Both the position numbers and the translations under genes were made by a program. Positions 49,987 to 61,717 of a stretch of 64,000 nt of DNA are shown here, piece after piece. Positions within the stretch are counted from its first letter, which is position 1. Every line of letters starts with the position of its first letter. The notes beneath the pieces are model-generated. The model had not been told where the DNA came from, did no database searches, and saw only the letters and a program-made list of their open reading frames with translations. Source of the stretch: Microcyclospora pomicola (Eukaryota; Ascomycota; Dothideomycetes; Capnodiales); assembly GCA_002786065.1 (NCBI GenBank), contig NHNY01000007.1, positions 586,155-650,154 on the forward strand, given 5' to 3'.

Positions 49987-52305
49987 CTATGATTTCGCCT
50001 TGATTTGCGGCACTACCCACCACTGATGATATCGTTTCCCTGGCGGTGGTATGCTGAGCTCGATGACATCCTCAAGACCATTCTCAGGATGATCCTTGTT
50101 CTTTTTGGCCAATTCGGCTATTCTCAATAACTGCGATGACTGCACTGCGGTAGCAACGCATGTCGTCTCCCACTGCTTGATTTCCTTCTTCCACTGTTCT
50201 TCTGTTCCGACATACTTTCCTTGTTCTGGCGTGACTTTCTTGAGCTGTTGTAAGAGCGCTTTAGCATTCCTGATGTCGGTGTCGATTTCATCGACTGTTT
50301 CTTGCAATGAGCCTGGAGATCTTGGCGCTCGTCCAGCAGCCAAGATGTGATCGTTCGCGAGAGCTAGAAAAGGCTTCATGCGAGCCTCGTAGAGTAAGTC
50401 GTCCACAGCATAGCCACGCTTAGGCGATTTGATGACCTTGAGGTCATTCAGAACACCATATAAGCGCGATAAAGCACGCGACATCGCACAAGCAATGTTC
50501 CCTCGCAGTCTCAGGCTCCGAATCCAATCTTGCGAGGCTATAGCTTCGACAACATATTTCGTGTGTCGCGTCTTGGTCAAGCCTTTCATGCGATGTAAGA
50601 GCACGCCATCAATCTCATCCACCAGCTCACAGGACGCGCGACTGAACACGTACAACAGATGGTACATTTCGCTCAGCTCGTCAGGAAGATAGATGTCCGT
50701 CTCGAAGCCAAGCTGGACTGTCCATGCCATGAGCTGCAACTTGTGATACTTCGTCCATGTCGAGAGTGGTTGAAAGCTGCTTGATGCTTCAGCACTTCCA
50801 AACTGACGCCATGAATCTGTAATTTCATGCAGCGTTCTGTCGACTTTGATTGCTTCGCTTTCAATATTTCCTAAGATAGAGATGGCTTGTGTGAACGTTC
50901 GTCTGATACGACATCGATTCTGACACACCATTCTATACAGATTCATGTATTCATCAAAGGCTTTGTCCATGAATGCTTCGATCTGACGAGCGCAAACATG
51001 TCTTGGGTCAGATGGCATTTCCACCTGGAAGCTTTGAGGGTCTCCGAGAGGGTCTCCCGCGAGCACGAGCTCTCGTATGTCCGTCAGTAAGAGATCAAAG
51101 TGGGTTATTTCCTCAGTGATACGATCATTTCCGAACAAGATCTCCTGAAAGTACGCTCGAGCATAGGTATTTGGTTGAGGTTCCAGATAAGAAAGGGTCC
51201 ATGTCGCTCGCTGTAATGCAGCTGGGCTTTGACATACTGACAAGGATGTCAGGTCAATCGCTACTTTGATGTCAGTGAACATCTTGACCCATCTCCGACA
51301 AGCTTCTTCCCAGGAAAGGATCAGCATCGGCCGAGGTGGCGTGCTAGTGGCGAGCTGACGCTGCACTTTGTCTGAGAAGGCCTCTGGGATGGGTGTACCG
51401 AGCGCATGAGTCTCCTGAATCTGCTGAACGATCGTCTTCAGCTCGTGCCAGCCAAGCTCATCGCTTCCCGCGCTGCTAAGAAAGCATTTACGCAGGCGGA
51501 GACGTGAGAGTAGAGCTTGAGATATAGGTTCTGGTATATCGGTTTCATTCAGCCATGTGATTGCCTCATCAAGCATGCGGCCTGCTTCAGCACTCTTCAG
51601 CTTTGGAAGAAGTTCGCGACCAAACAAGTGTGTGACGAAGTCCTCCTCTTCGTAGAAGTTTTGCGATTGTATTGTTTGCAGAACCAGCTGACAGCACTTG
51701 ATTTGTCCCACGCAGAATGCCCTCAGCACCTTGTTGGTAAGCTGATCGCTTACAGATGGGTCTGAAGAGGCCACTTCGCCAAGATGAAGATCGTATGGAT
51801 ATGTATTTTCCGGGTTCAGCAGACGATCGATGTGTAATGATGAAAAGATTGTCTGCGACAAGGGATAGCCTTCGTGCCATATTATCTCGAGATACAGCAG
51901 ATGGTCCATGATCCAGAGTATTTCTGAGGCTTGCCGACCTAAAGACACCTCGAACTCTGACATGAAACTGTCACCGGGAGGGATGTAGCCACTGTCCATC
52001 TTCGAATCCATGATCTATATGTACAGTCAGTGTTTGGTCTGAACAGGGACTCATTGCAGAGGAATTACTTCTAGAGCACCAACTGCTTCAAACAAGGTGA
52101 AGAATTCATCTTTCACCAATTGGCCACGCTGCAGTCTTGCAGTGGCCTGGGCGAAGTCTGTGGTCACATCACGTATCCGGCGTCCGAATGGCAGCGATAT
52201 TGCTTCACGAGCCTCTCGTGCCAGCCGATCAACTGCTATAGAAAGGTTTGCTATCTTGCCTTCCTCTGGTGCATTGCTGCCCTCACCGGGCAGATCTGCG
52301 AACAT
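49987..52305 (-). CDS. mak10: N-alpha-acetyltransferase NatC auxiliary subunit (Mak10 / Naa35)
   Basis: The scaffold subunit of NatC, which acetylates N-termini beginning with Met followed by a hydrophobic residue. Exons on the minus strand are 52305-52069 and 52014-49987. The 54-bp intron (GTAATT...ATATAG) joins LFEAVGALE to IMDSKMDSGYIPPGDSF; the combined motif is the strongly conserved Mak10 signature. The product is about 754 residues. Further landmarks are EILWIMDHLLYLEIIWHEGY, PLSQTIFSSLHIDRLL and a helical rest typical of the family. The start at 52305 (MFADLPGEGSNA) is the only in-frame ATG near. NatC partners Naa30 and Naa38 are not in the window. Confidence 0.93.
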
Positions 52306-52676
52306 GTTGAACCCATCTACCGAAGGTTGCGGTAAATATTAAGGCAAGATTAATTTCTTTCAAAAGACGACTAATGTTGTAGAGCGTTGATGACCATCAT
52401 GTACATGTTCATGGTCAAAGTGAAACGCCTCTTTTCGGGGTTGAGAAGACAACGCCGAAGCGAGCTAATGAGCTTGCCCAGCACGAAGCCATGTAGTACA
52501 GCTTCGCAAGACATTTTAAGAGGGCTTCTATGTACAAATCTTACAAGCTCATCCTCTAACAACATAGTAGAAAAATGCTTCGGGCCCCTCATTGCGATGG
52601 GAAGTCCGTCTTTTGCCAGTCATGGACTTCCGCTTCCTGTATCATAATGACCCTGAGCCTCAATCTATGCTGCCCT
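52306..52676. other. Intergenic region
   Basis: 371 bp between two minus-strand genes, holding the MAK10 promoter. No gene seen. Confidence 0.5.
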
Positions 52677-53064
52677 CTATGATTGCGCCTGCTTGGCAAA
52701 CTCGGCCATGGCGGACTCGTTCGCAGCGGCGACCGACTTGTTCTCGCCCTGTTTGCCATTCTGTACGTAGCCAGGTCAGCACTGTGTCCATTTCCGAGCA
52801 TGCTTGTCGGTCCGTTTTGCAGCCATTGTGATTCCGGATTGTACACACCTCCCACTTTGCGAATCTCAACTCCATCTCTCCTCTCCTCTCGGCAGCAATT
52901 CTCTTGTCATCCTTGAGCGACCGGCGAACCACGCGCGATGCAATGGCCAGGTATCGGTTGTAACTGTTCCCAGAAGACTGTCAGCGTCCAGCCCCTCTCC
53001 GACCAGTTTTCCGGCATTGAGTGACAACGTACGTGATCCCGGAGGCTTTCCACGCGAACGGCAT
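52677..53064 (-). CDS. atp15: Mitochondrial F1-ATP synthase epsilon subunit
   Basis: A small central-stalk subunit of F1Fo ATP synthase. It is too split for a simple frame search: exons on the minus strand are 53064-53033, 52963-52849 and 52760-52677, with introns of 69 bp (GTACGT...GAACAG) and 88 bp (GTGTGT...TACAG). The product is 76 residues. It starts MPFAWKASGITYNRYLAIAS, continues RVVRRSLKDDKRIAAERRGE and FAKWENGKQGENK, and ends AEFAKQAQS. These are clear matches to fungal Atp15. Reading phase is kept at both junctions and the length is normal. Start codons of this gene and QCR2 are only 237 bp apart on opposite strands. Confidence 0.93.
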
Positions 53065-53301
53065 TGTGAATGTGTGCTTGTGGTGTGATGTTTGTGATGG
53101 TGCTTGTATTATGATTCGGTCAAGCAAAGAGCTTCCATGGTAGGAGAGGCTCGGGAAAGATCGTGCGGCAGCTCATCACGTGACGGCAGCTCGGAAGTCT
53201 GTTGCAGCTCAAACATCGGAGCGAAAGCTCACATCACTCTTTCTCCACCACCCATTGGCGCACTCAACTCCCCTCGTTCTTCGTGAGAGCCTTCGTACGC
53301 C
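53065..53301. promoter_or_regulatory. Bidirectional promoter of two oxidative-phosphorylation genes (ATP15 / QCR2)
   Basis: 237 bp separate the start codons of an ATP synthase subunit and a complex III subunit. Shared control of both nuclear OXPHOS genes is a reasonable inference. No individual site is assigned. Confidence 0.55.
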
Positions 53302-54795
53302 ATGCTCTCGCGTTCCGCCATCAGCCGGCAGGCTCACCGAGCTGTCCGCCAGACTTGCCAACAGCCCACGAACCGCAGGGGTCTCGCAGCTCCAGCATCT
53401 GGATCCTTCCAATACACCACCGGCGAAGCGCAAGGCATCAAAATCGCCAGCAGAGACATCCCTGGCCCTGTTGCCACGCTTTCGATTGTATCGCAGGCGG
53501 GAACGAGATACCAGACGCTGCCCGGTCTCGCCGCAGCACTCAACCGCTACGCGTTCAAGGTGAGGATAAAAGAAGGGGAGGAGGCATTGGAGCGTGATAC
53601 TGACAGGAATGCGAATGTAGAACACCGAGAGACGTTCGACACTGCGGATACAGCGTGAATCTGAGCTCTTGGGCTCTGCTTTACAGTCCTACCAAAACCG
53701 CGAGAATGTCGTCGTAGGAGCAAAATTCCTGAGGGATGATCTGCCATACTTTGTTGAATTGCTCGCCGAGGTCGCTACCCTTACCAAATATGAGTGTAAG
53801 TGCGACGACTCAGATACACAGCAACCAGATCAAAGCTAACAGGTGGTCATCAAGCCCACGTTGTGAACGAGGAGATTATTCCTTTGCTTCAAATGGAGCA
53901 GAAGAAGTATCTGGCCAGCACTCTCGAGATGGCCATCAACAGCGCACACGGGCTTGCCTTCCACCGCGGTCTTGGTGTCCCAGTCAAGCCGTCCTCGTCA
54001 ACACCTGTCAACAAATACTTGACTGTCGACACCATCGCTGAATACGCTGCCTCCGCCTACGCAAAGCCGTCGTTCTCCATTGTCGCGAATGGTGCCGACC
54101 AGGCGGAACTCAGCAAATGGGTCAACGAGTTCTTCACCGACGTTCCCGCGCAGCCTCTTACCTCGCTCAAGAGCGAGCAGAGCAAGTACTACGGTGGTGA
54201 GGAGCGTATCGCACACGCAAGTGGCAACAGCCTTGTGCTTGCTTTCCCAGGCTCCAGTGCTCCCACCGGCGGATTCTACAAGCCTGAGGCCGCTGTCCTT
54301 GCCGCTCTTCTTGGTGGTCAGAGCACTATCAAGTGGTCGCCAGGCTTTTCCCTGCTTTCCAAGGCTACACAAGACGCACCTAACATGCACGTGGCCACCA
54401 ACTCGCACATCTACTCCGACGCTGGCCTCCTTACCATTGAGCTCAGTGGCTCCGCTGCCGACATCAAGGCCACTGCTGGGAAGGTTGTTGAGACTCTCAA
54501 ATCAGTTGCTCAAGGTATCAGCAAGGAAGACTTCCAAAAGGCCAAGGCTCTTGCCAAGTTCAAGGAACTCGAGTACGGCCAAGAGACTCAAGCAGCTATG
54601 GAGCTCACCGGTGCTGGTTTAGTCCACGGTGGAAAGGCCTACCAAATCGATGACGTGGCTAAGACAACCGACAGTGTTTCCGTCGAAAAAGTGGTGCAGT
54701 TCGCGAAGGAGGCACTGGAGAACAAGGCCTCGGTTGCCGCAGTCGGTGACCTTTTCGTGTTGCCATACGCCGAGGAGATTGGCTTGAAGGTGTAG
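53302..54795 (+). CDS. qcr2: Ubiquinol-cytochrome c reductase core protein 2 (complex III)
   Basis: A core subunit of the mitochondrial bc1 complex with an M16 peptidase-like fold lacking catalysis. Exons are 53302-53559, 53621-53795 and 53855-54795, giving about 457 residues. The N-terminus MLSRSAISRQAHRAVRQTCQ is a mitochondrial presequence. Landmarks are GIKIASRDIPGPVATLSIVS, SQAGTRYQTLPGLAAALNRY, FKNTERRSTLRIQRESELLG (across intron 1), VVVGAKFLRDDLPYFVELLA, and late GDLFVLPYAEEIG. For intron 2 two acceptors fit the phase: AAG at 53854 (59 bp, product KYESHVVNEEI) or CAG at 53842 (47 bp, adding four residues). I prefer 53854 because it fits the family length. Confidence 0.93.
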
Positions 54796-55318
54796 ATGAA
54801 GTTAGGAGAAGCCATAGAGATGTGATTGTCGCAGCAACAGATGTACCATTAGGTTGTACAGCCCAATTTTGATATGTTTCAAATCCGTCAATTCTCTGCT
54901 TGTACGCAGTCATCGAACTCATGTGCCCGTTGTGAATCACTTAATGTGTTAAAGTACAACGATGAGACTCGACTCGATACAGTGTATCTAACCTATTGTC
55001 ATCATCGCGATCCCACAGATTATTAGTACTGGGTCAAAGCGTTCCTGAGTGGGGTTCTGAATGCTCTGATGTACTAACGAATTTATTCAATACTCACATG
55101 CTCAATAGCAAAAAATCCCTTGGGTCACCAACCGCGCTGTCAGCTTGCAACTGTGCTACTTCTTCACTTCATTCTTCACTTCACAGCTGCTGGTCACTCC
55201 CAAGTGTATAGATCAACCCATGATGTCCAGTTGATTCGCCGGTCGACTGCACCTCATGCGCAAGCGCCGATAGCCTGAATTGGGTCGGTGAGAGCGACCC
55301 TCCATCTATATCGACGAA
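54796..55318. other. Intergenic region
   Basis: About 520 bp between two plus-strand genes; no gene seen. Confidence 0.5.
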
Positions 55319-57462
55319 ATGTCAAAGGTAGCCTCTACCAGCCTGCAGACCACGAGGTCACTTTCTGCACATCTGGAATGAACGAGCTGACAGCTTCTCG
55401 AAGTCCCTATCCGACTTGTGCGTTGTTCTGATCAAAGACCAGTTCGGCGAGCTATGCGCGGTATGCAACACAACGATCGCGAGTCGAAGCACTCCACAGA
55501 CTGACCGAGCTACGATTTTTAGCACATCTTTGGTACTCTGGCCGAGCATGGCCGCTTACATTTACACACCCTCGCCCTTCACTCTAAGATACCCATTCGA
55601 CGACTGAAACATGGTCTCGGAATCCTCCTCGAGCAGCAACTTGTGCGCCGCCACATGAATGAAGATGATGGACCGGTTATATATCAGGCAGATTGGCGTA
55701 ATGCTTACGATATTGTACGGCACGACGCGACCGTTGAGCTGGTGAAAGAGAGGTTTGGCGAAGGTGCTGGGCAGGTCTTGGGGAGCATCTTGCAGTCGGG
55801 CATTGCGAGGATTGGTGATGTTGCAGATTCGTACGACTTCGCAGCGGATACCAAGCGGGACCATGGACCAGAATCTGCCAACGGGAGTAATGGTGTGCTC
55901 AATGGTAAGGCTCAGAGTAACGGACAGACCTTGGCGCAACACGAGCCTGTGATCAAGACACTCGGCGAATTACACAAAATCCTGCGGTTGCTCCTCGATG
56001 CGCAAATCTTGGTCAAGATTGCCCCACGCTCGTATGAGCCTCCGACAGACCGAGACGACCAAGCACGGGAACAAGTCATCAACGAGCGCTTTCCCGATGG
56101 CAAGATCACCGGCGCGAAGAAGGCAAAAGAGTTCAGCAAAGCGGTCAACACATTGAAGCGTCAGATACGTGAAGAGGATGAATACTCTGAGTCGCGCGAC
56201 CTAGGTGCGAAAAACAGCATAGTCTTGGCCGCGAACTCGAACAAGCGTGTGAAGCTCAATGGTAGTACGGCAAACGGATATCATGCTGGCGAAGAGGCTG
56301 TTCGAATGGTTTCGGTACACTGACACCCTTCCAATAAGCCGTAATGGTGAAACTGACCATATCCAACTAGAACGACCTCGTGGTGCGCGTAAACCATAGT
56401 CGATGCATTTTGGCACTACGCACACGACGACTGAGACAGATGGCGAAACGCTATTTCGGATCGACTACTGCTACAGTTTACGGAGCGCTGTTGGAGAAAC
56501 TCGAAAGTAAATGCAGGTCAACTCGTGACGAACTCTGGCTGGCCCCGGAAGACTACGATGACGACGATGATGATCCTCATGACCCGCCGCAACCTGTTTG
56601 TAATGTCAGCGATGTTGCAGACCTGTTGGATCCGACAATCGATCTTGCATCGGTAATATCTGGTTTGGGAGCTGGGAATGTTAATAATGGTACTGGGAAA
56701 GATGGCAAGAGGCCCGTGAAAGTAGATGATGACGACAACGTCCTCGCAAATGTCGGGATGAAGCCAGAACATCACGATGACGATGAATCTAACGGATACA
56801 CCTCCTACCGTGATCGGGCCAAACGGATCCAGCACGTTCAGGCTCATCTCGCAATCCTGGAAGAACATGGGTATCGCTTCTGCGAGCACGTCGGCCAAAG
56901 CGAGTGGAGGGTGAATTTTCCAGCCCTGACAGAAACTCTGATACATGCCGAAATCGATGCGACCGTGAGTGCACGCTACGAGCAATCACACCTGCGCGTC
57001 ATCCGCATGCTTCGCGAGCGCGGTAAAATGGAAGAGAAGCAGATCGCCGGGTCTGCATTGACTGTCATCAAAGACATACGAGGGCTGCTCACGCAACTCC
57101 AATTTGACGGCTATCTCGAGGCCCAAGAATTGCCCAAAGACAATACCCGGCATCCCACTCGCACGCTATACCTCTGGTTTTGCGATGAGAAGCGCGTCCG
57201 AAGCTTGCTGCTGCAGCAGAGCTACAAAACTATGGTACGCATGCTCCAGCGGGTGCAAGTAGAGCGCGCACGCTTCCGCGACATCATCGACCGGATGAAC
57301 CGTACCGACGTCAAGGGCCGCGAGGAGAAGCTCATGCCGGCAGAGCGTGGTCGTTTGCGGAACTGGCGCGACGTGGAACAACGTCTGCTCGCACAAGTCG
57401 CGCGGCTGGACGAGGTCGTGACGGTGTTGAGAGATTTTGATGGCAAGGACACTTCACTGTAG
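55319..57462 (+). CDS. rpc82: RNA polymerase III subunit RPC3/Rpc82
   Basis: A subunit of the Pol III initiation subcomplex (Rpc82/34/31), built of winged-helix domains. My model has four exons: 55319-55327 (just MSK), 55404-55460, 55523-56314 and 56371-57462, all in phase 0, giving about 649 residues. Exon 2 reads SLSDLCVVLIKDQFGELCA and exon 3 begins HIFGTLAEHGRLHLHTLALH, the first winged helix. Later parts include YQADWRNAYDIVRHDATVEL, ALTVIKDIRGLLTQLQFDGY and LYLWFCDEKRVRSLLLQQSY. The three-codon first exon is inferred: the exon-2 frame has no ATG before an upstream stop, and a CTGAC branch site precedes the AAG acceptor at 55403. An acidic linker (EDYDDDDDDPHD) splits the middle. Confidence 0.9.
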
Positions 57463-58960
57463 GCCTGGAAGACCTGTGAAGGAAAAGGCTCGCATGGCCG
57501 GTTTCAGGGGGAAGGCATGGCCGATAACTCTACTCGTCAACCAGGCTCCTTTTGCCATTTTCATCTTCGGAAGCAAGACTTGCTTCCAGGACTATTTTTT
57601 GGTATCATTTGCATCGCAGGAGCTGTAGCGATGTGCGCTATCCGTCGAAGGTAGAAACGACTTCATCTTGGCAGATATCAACATGGTGCCCCAAACACAT
57701 TTGTATATAATTCTTGAAGAGCATTGGCACTCTGACCACAAGTATGCATCTTCTGCGCCGCTTAGCAACATCCATCGTCGCCTTGTTTAAATGTCACCTG
57801 GCGTGATTTCACTAATTCAGCAACCTAATGTGAAAACGGCGAGAGCTCGAGGCCGAGTGACTAACTATATTACCCTTCACATCAGTCCACGAACAACCAG
57901 GATCTCTAGCCAGCGTTCGTATGCTGGCTTTCTTCCTTCTTTTCGCAAACCAGCACTACATGAATAGTTGATCAGGCACTCCTCGGCTTCTCCGACCATC
58001 GTGCCGCCTTACAGCAGAGCTCCCTGACAAACCATACCAGCTTGCGTCAGAGAACATCCCTGCGAAAGACCGGACACACTGTGATGCTCACTCTGATTTC
58101 CTCGAATCGTGCGATGCACCGGATATTCCGGGACTTACCACAGCGGCGATGGATTCCCATCCTAGTCCGCCAGAAGCGGTTCGTTAGTAACGCTTTGCTC
58201 CGGATTGGGATTCTGCTAGTGGTATTGCGCGATTCTTGCGACGACCAGGCTGACCATACCGGTAAGGAGAAGACTGGATGCTGTGCTCAGAGGGAGCGTG
58301 ACTGAGGTCTCATCCGGTCAGAAATCGTCTCTGAGATCTGGCGAGGTTTGACGCTTTGGACGAAGGTCACTACATCTTGGAGGCTACATAAGGGTTGTGT
58401 TGGATAATCATGCGGACAAGAACGTCCTCCAGATTTCAGTGGGGACGTCACGAACGAGCTCGAGCAGATCCAGCATCCAGCTTGCCAAGTGGCGAAGCGC
58501 GTACATGAACGTCAGCAATGTGACATTCTGCGGGATGGGGATGCAGTCCTGACTACATGTCCCTGTCATAGACACCCTTGAGAATGCCGGCCACCAAGCG
58601 CATGGCTCCCGTGCAGGATGATGGTGAGCGTGCTGACAGAGGCGCCGATTGGGGCATGGGTGCCAGGCAGGGAACCACGCCGGCCATACATCAGAGATGC
58701 AGTCTACTGTGTTCCAAGTGGAGCGTGTTGTTGGTTTTGTGGCTGGCGGACATGGAAGTTCCCACGGTAAGCAAACATGTATCGTAGGTGTGTAGATGTA
58801 ACAGAGCAGCAGTGTGGTTCCAGCGGCTCGGAGTAGTGAGGCGGGAACTGTGGGGCGCAGGGTCCGGGGCGAAGGTCCGTTACGGTGGGACATAACGAAC
58901 TTTGGGTCACATCAGTTTTGAGTTCGCTACTTCCCGCTCGCGCCTCGCTTACAATAATCA
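57463..58960. other. Gene-free transition zone
   Basis: About 1.5 kb downstream of RPC82. A 161-codon minus-strand frame (58408-58893) and an 87-codon plus-strand frame (58042-58305) have no recognisable domain and odd composition, so I do not call them genes. This is the last part with ordinary GC content before the AT-rich zone. Confidence 0.5.
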
Positions 58961-58969
58961 TTTCGCAGT

Positions 58970-60660
58970 TCTGTAATAATAATCCATATGTACATTAGTA
59001 ACCAAAGGCGGTGAAGGCCCAGAATAGTCCATTGGCAGCTTTCCTATCTATTTGTGTTTCTGTAGCTCTGTAACACAACCATCTTCAAACTATCAAAACA
59101 TCGCTATCTTGAGTGGCATCATCATTAAGAACACAGTATGTACAGTCTGTTAATGATGTCAATCCTCAAAGAGCATCGCCGCCTACCGAACCGACGCCCG
59201 CACCAAATTGTCATATAAAGGTTATCCTATCTCGAGTCTTTAGGGAGTCTCCCTTGTACCGATTGAACTGCTGCAAAAGATACGACATGTACAATGGCAC
59301 ATAAGAAGAGAGGCTACGTAATTGCGAGGTCTGGGGAATATAGATCAAAATTGATCTATATCCTAGCAGCAACTTAGTAAGAGCTTCAGGAAGGATAAAA
59401 ATGGCGCTGAACGCAGAGAAGGGCAAATATCGGGCTGCACAACTGTTAAAGAAAAGCCTAGATAGCGTAAGGTTGTCCAGTTTGTAGATCCCTAGGTAAA
59501 AGCACTTACTAACCTAGAAGTATTTTAGTGTACTCTCTAAATCCTAGCTTGTAATGCTCGGGGTGAGGACAAGTGTCTATACAAAGCGTACAATCCTACG
59601 CCTAAGCTCAAACCCCTAAGGAATCCTCCTAAAAAGATTCTTGGATTCAATACAGTCAGCAGCCTAGCCATAATTCAGCATTCCTCCCAAATATCGATTT
59701 ATAGGGTTTGGGTAGACATCTTGCAGATATACTGCGTGTACAATCGTCCGCTCTAGCTATGGCTAGTAGAAAATCCCTGGAGCAGGCGTCTATAGGTCAA
59801 TGCAGTTAGTAGCCCGGCAGAGATTTAGCAGCGCCTCCGAGTTTCTAGTTCCTTAGGATAGTTGCTAGATCGGCAAATATACGGTATGCACAATCTTGTC
59901 TTCTAGCTATGGCTGCGTAAAAGCTCCTTAAAAAGAGAATAGAAGGTCAATAGAGTAGGCAGCCTAGCCGAGATTCAGCAACATTCCCAAGTTTTCAATT
60001 GCAGAGGACAACCGTAGGGTCAGCAAATATACCGCCTGCACAATCCGACCGTCTAGCTGTAGCTGCGTAGAAGATCTCCGAAGCAGAACCTACAGGTCAT
60101 TAGAGTTAGCAGCCTAGCCGAGTTTCAGCAACACCCCCGAGTTTCTAGTTCTAGAGGATAATCGTAGGGCCAGCAGATATACCGCCTGCACAATCCAGCC
60201 GTCTAGCGGTAGCTACGCAGAAGTTGTCCGAAGCAGGACCTCTAGGTTAATAGAGTCGGCAGCCTAGCTAAGATTTAGTAATGCTCCTAAGCTACTACTA
60301 GCTTGGTCTAGTTGCAAGGCTAGCAACTATACAGTGTGCATCAACTACAGTGTAAGGCTTAGCAGTTATAAAGCTCCTTGATCTACAGACATCAAGCTGT
60401 GCTACTCACTAGTCTAGCTGCAATCCAGCATTCCTCCTAAGTCGCTCATTTCCCGTCCAAATCAGAAGGCTAGGGAATATACAGCATGCACAATTATTGG
60501 GGTAGGAGGCAGTCACGTACAAACGCGGGGATCACACCTTTCGAAGGCCGTTAAGCTGCCACCCTGTAGCGATCTAGCATGTTTCCTAAGCATCTTTCTG
60601 CAAGCACTAAGTGTACGGCACGCAAATATACTATCTGTACAAACATAGCATAACGCTCCA
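58970..60660. repeat. Degenerate tandem array, 150-bp period, about 11-12 units
   Basis: A short motif of the form CAAATATACxGCxTGCACAATC recurs at almost constant spacing. The ACAAT-type core (or its decayed form) begins near 58991, 59142, 59291, 59439, 59590, 59739, 59890, 60040, 60190, 60340, 60490 and 60639, with intervals of 148-151 bp. A second landmark, AGCCTAGCCGAGATTCAGCA and variants, keeps the same period (about 59660, 59811, 59961, 60110, 60261, 60410, 60560). The units from 59890 to 60300 are best preserved, with divergence growing outward. High TpA content suggests RIP-type decay. No coding capacity is seen. The period matches the DNA length on one nucleosome core. Confidence 0.85.
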
Positions 60661-61717
60661 CTTAGACTTTAATGGCGTTCAAGAATCTTACCTGCTTTGT
60701 AGATTTCAGTCCTGCCCCTTATTTGCTTATCTGTCTAACATCTATTTCCTTCATAGCAGAACTTCGTTCGCTACGCTTTCGGCATGTACATTCCTTACTC
60801 GTTAACAGCCCTAGGCTAGTAAGCAAGCATCGCTTATGTGTTGGTTCAGTTCACTTGCTAATCATTCTTTACTATAGCTATCTTCAGTTAACAGTGTCAG
60901 CTGATACAGTCAGCCGTCTTCTGCACATGAAAGGGCGTTGATTATTCACGCTTAAACGCTTTGTTTCTTTCTGTTTCCTTAACATTCCTTTCGACACTAT
61001 CTTCTCCCTAACCTTCTCTCTACCTTACAACTACATCTGCTCTAACATTCCTTAGCCTTCCTACTGCTATTTAGTCTCAATCCCTCCTTCGAATCTACGT
61101 GTACAACGCGGCATTAAGCAGAACTTAGCATAGCGGTCCTCGACCTTAAGGCGCTCATTAGAAAGAAGAAGGTCAGAAATGAGTACTAGCTACATCTTTA
61201 CATCAACAGAAACAGGGTATGTCTTTATTCACTCTAGTAGAGGCCACCATGGGGCGGGTTGGGGCGGAGGTGGAGGAAAATTTGGGGCTTACCCAATTGT
61301 TTGGGTTCTTCTATTTAACCTCTATATTGTGCGGGGACCCATGTTATTCGGGTCCCCGGTCCTGAATTTGGGTTTAATTGGGGAAGTTACCCTAATAGAA
61401 ATTGGGGAATGACCGTTAGAGCGTTAGAAGCTACGCTAGCTCTAAAAGGAAGGTTAGACGCTAATCTTACATACTAGTATGAAACGTTTATACTAACGCT
61501 ATTTCGAATGCCAATCACAGTGCCAATCACAGTGCCAATCACAGTGCTGCTTATATCACGTGTAGGAGATAGTTTATAAGACACAAGGCATTACGATATA
61601 GTGGGTATCATCGGTTTTTAGTAGCTATCTACGCTACTATATGGGTATCATTGTTGTTTAGTAGCCAACCTTGCTACTAGGAGCCTAACTAAGCAAACAG
61701 CCTAGCCTAGTCTAGCC
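60661..61717. other. AT-rich non-coding DNA with a G-rich hairpin island and CCAAT triplet
   Basis: No gene supported. At 61251-61287 there is a G-rich tract on the plus strand. At 61332-61358 lies a perfect 9-bp inverted repeat (CGGGGACCC / GGGTCCCCG, 9-nt loop). At 61509-61542 three TGCCAATCAC decamers occur at 12-bp spacing. The 77-codon frame 61179-61412 covers the G-rich island but has no coding look. Confidence 0.5.

Noticed and set aside
58408-58893. 161-codon minus-strand open frame
   Set aside because: Pro/Thr/Cys/Trp-rich, no recognisable domain, no splice or start support; probably chance or a relic.
58970-60660. A CRISPR array as an explanation for the regular spacing
   Set aside because: The repeat is a contiguous degenerate 150-bp tandem unit, not short identical repeats with unique spacers, and the genome is eukaryotic.
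61179-61412. 77-codon plus-strand frame over the G-rich island
   Set aside because: The glycine run comes from the G tract; no domain and in non-coding AT-rich surroundings.
57463-61717. Transposase or reverse-transcriptase relic in the AT-rich zone
   Set aside because: I looked in the translated frames for catalytic motifs and found none; the only structure seen is the 150-bp array.
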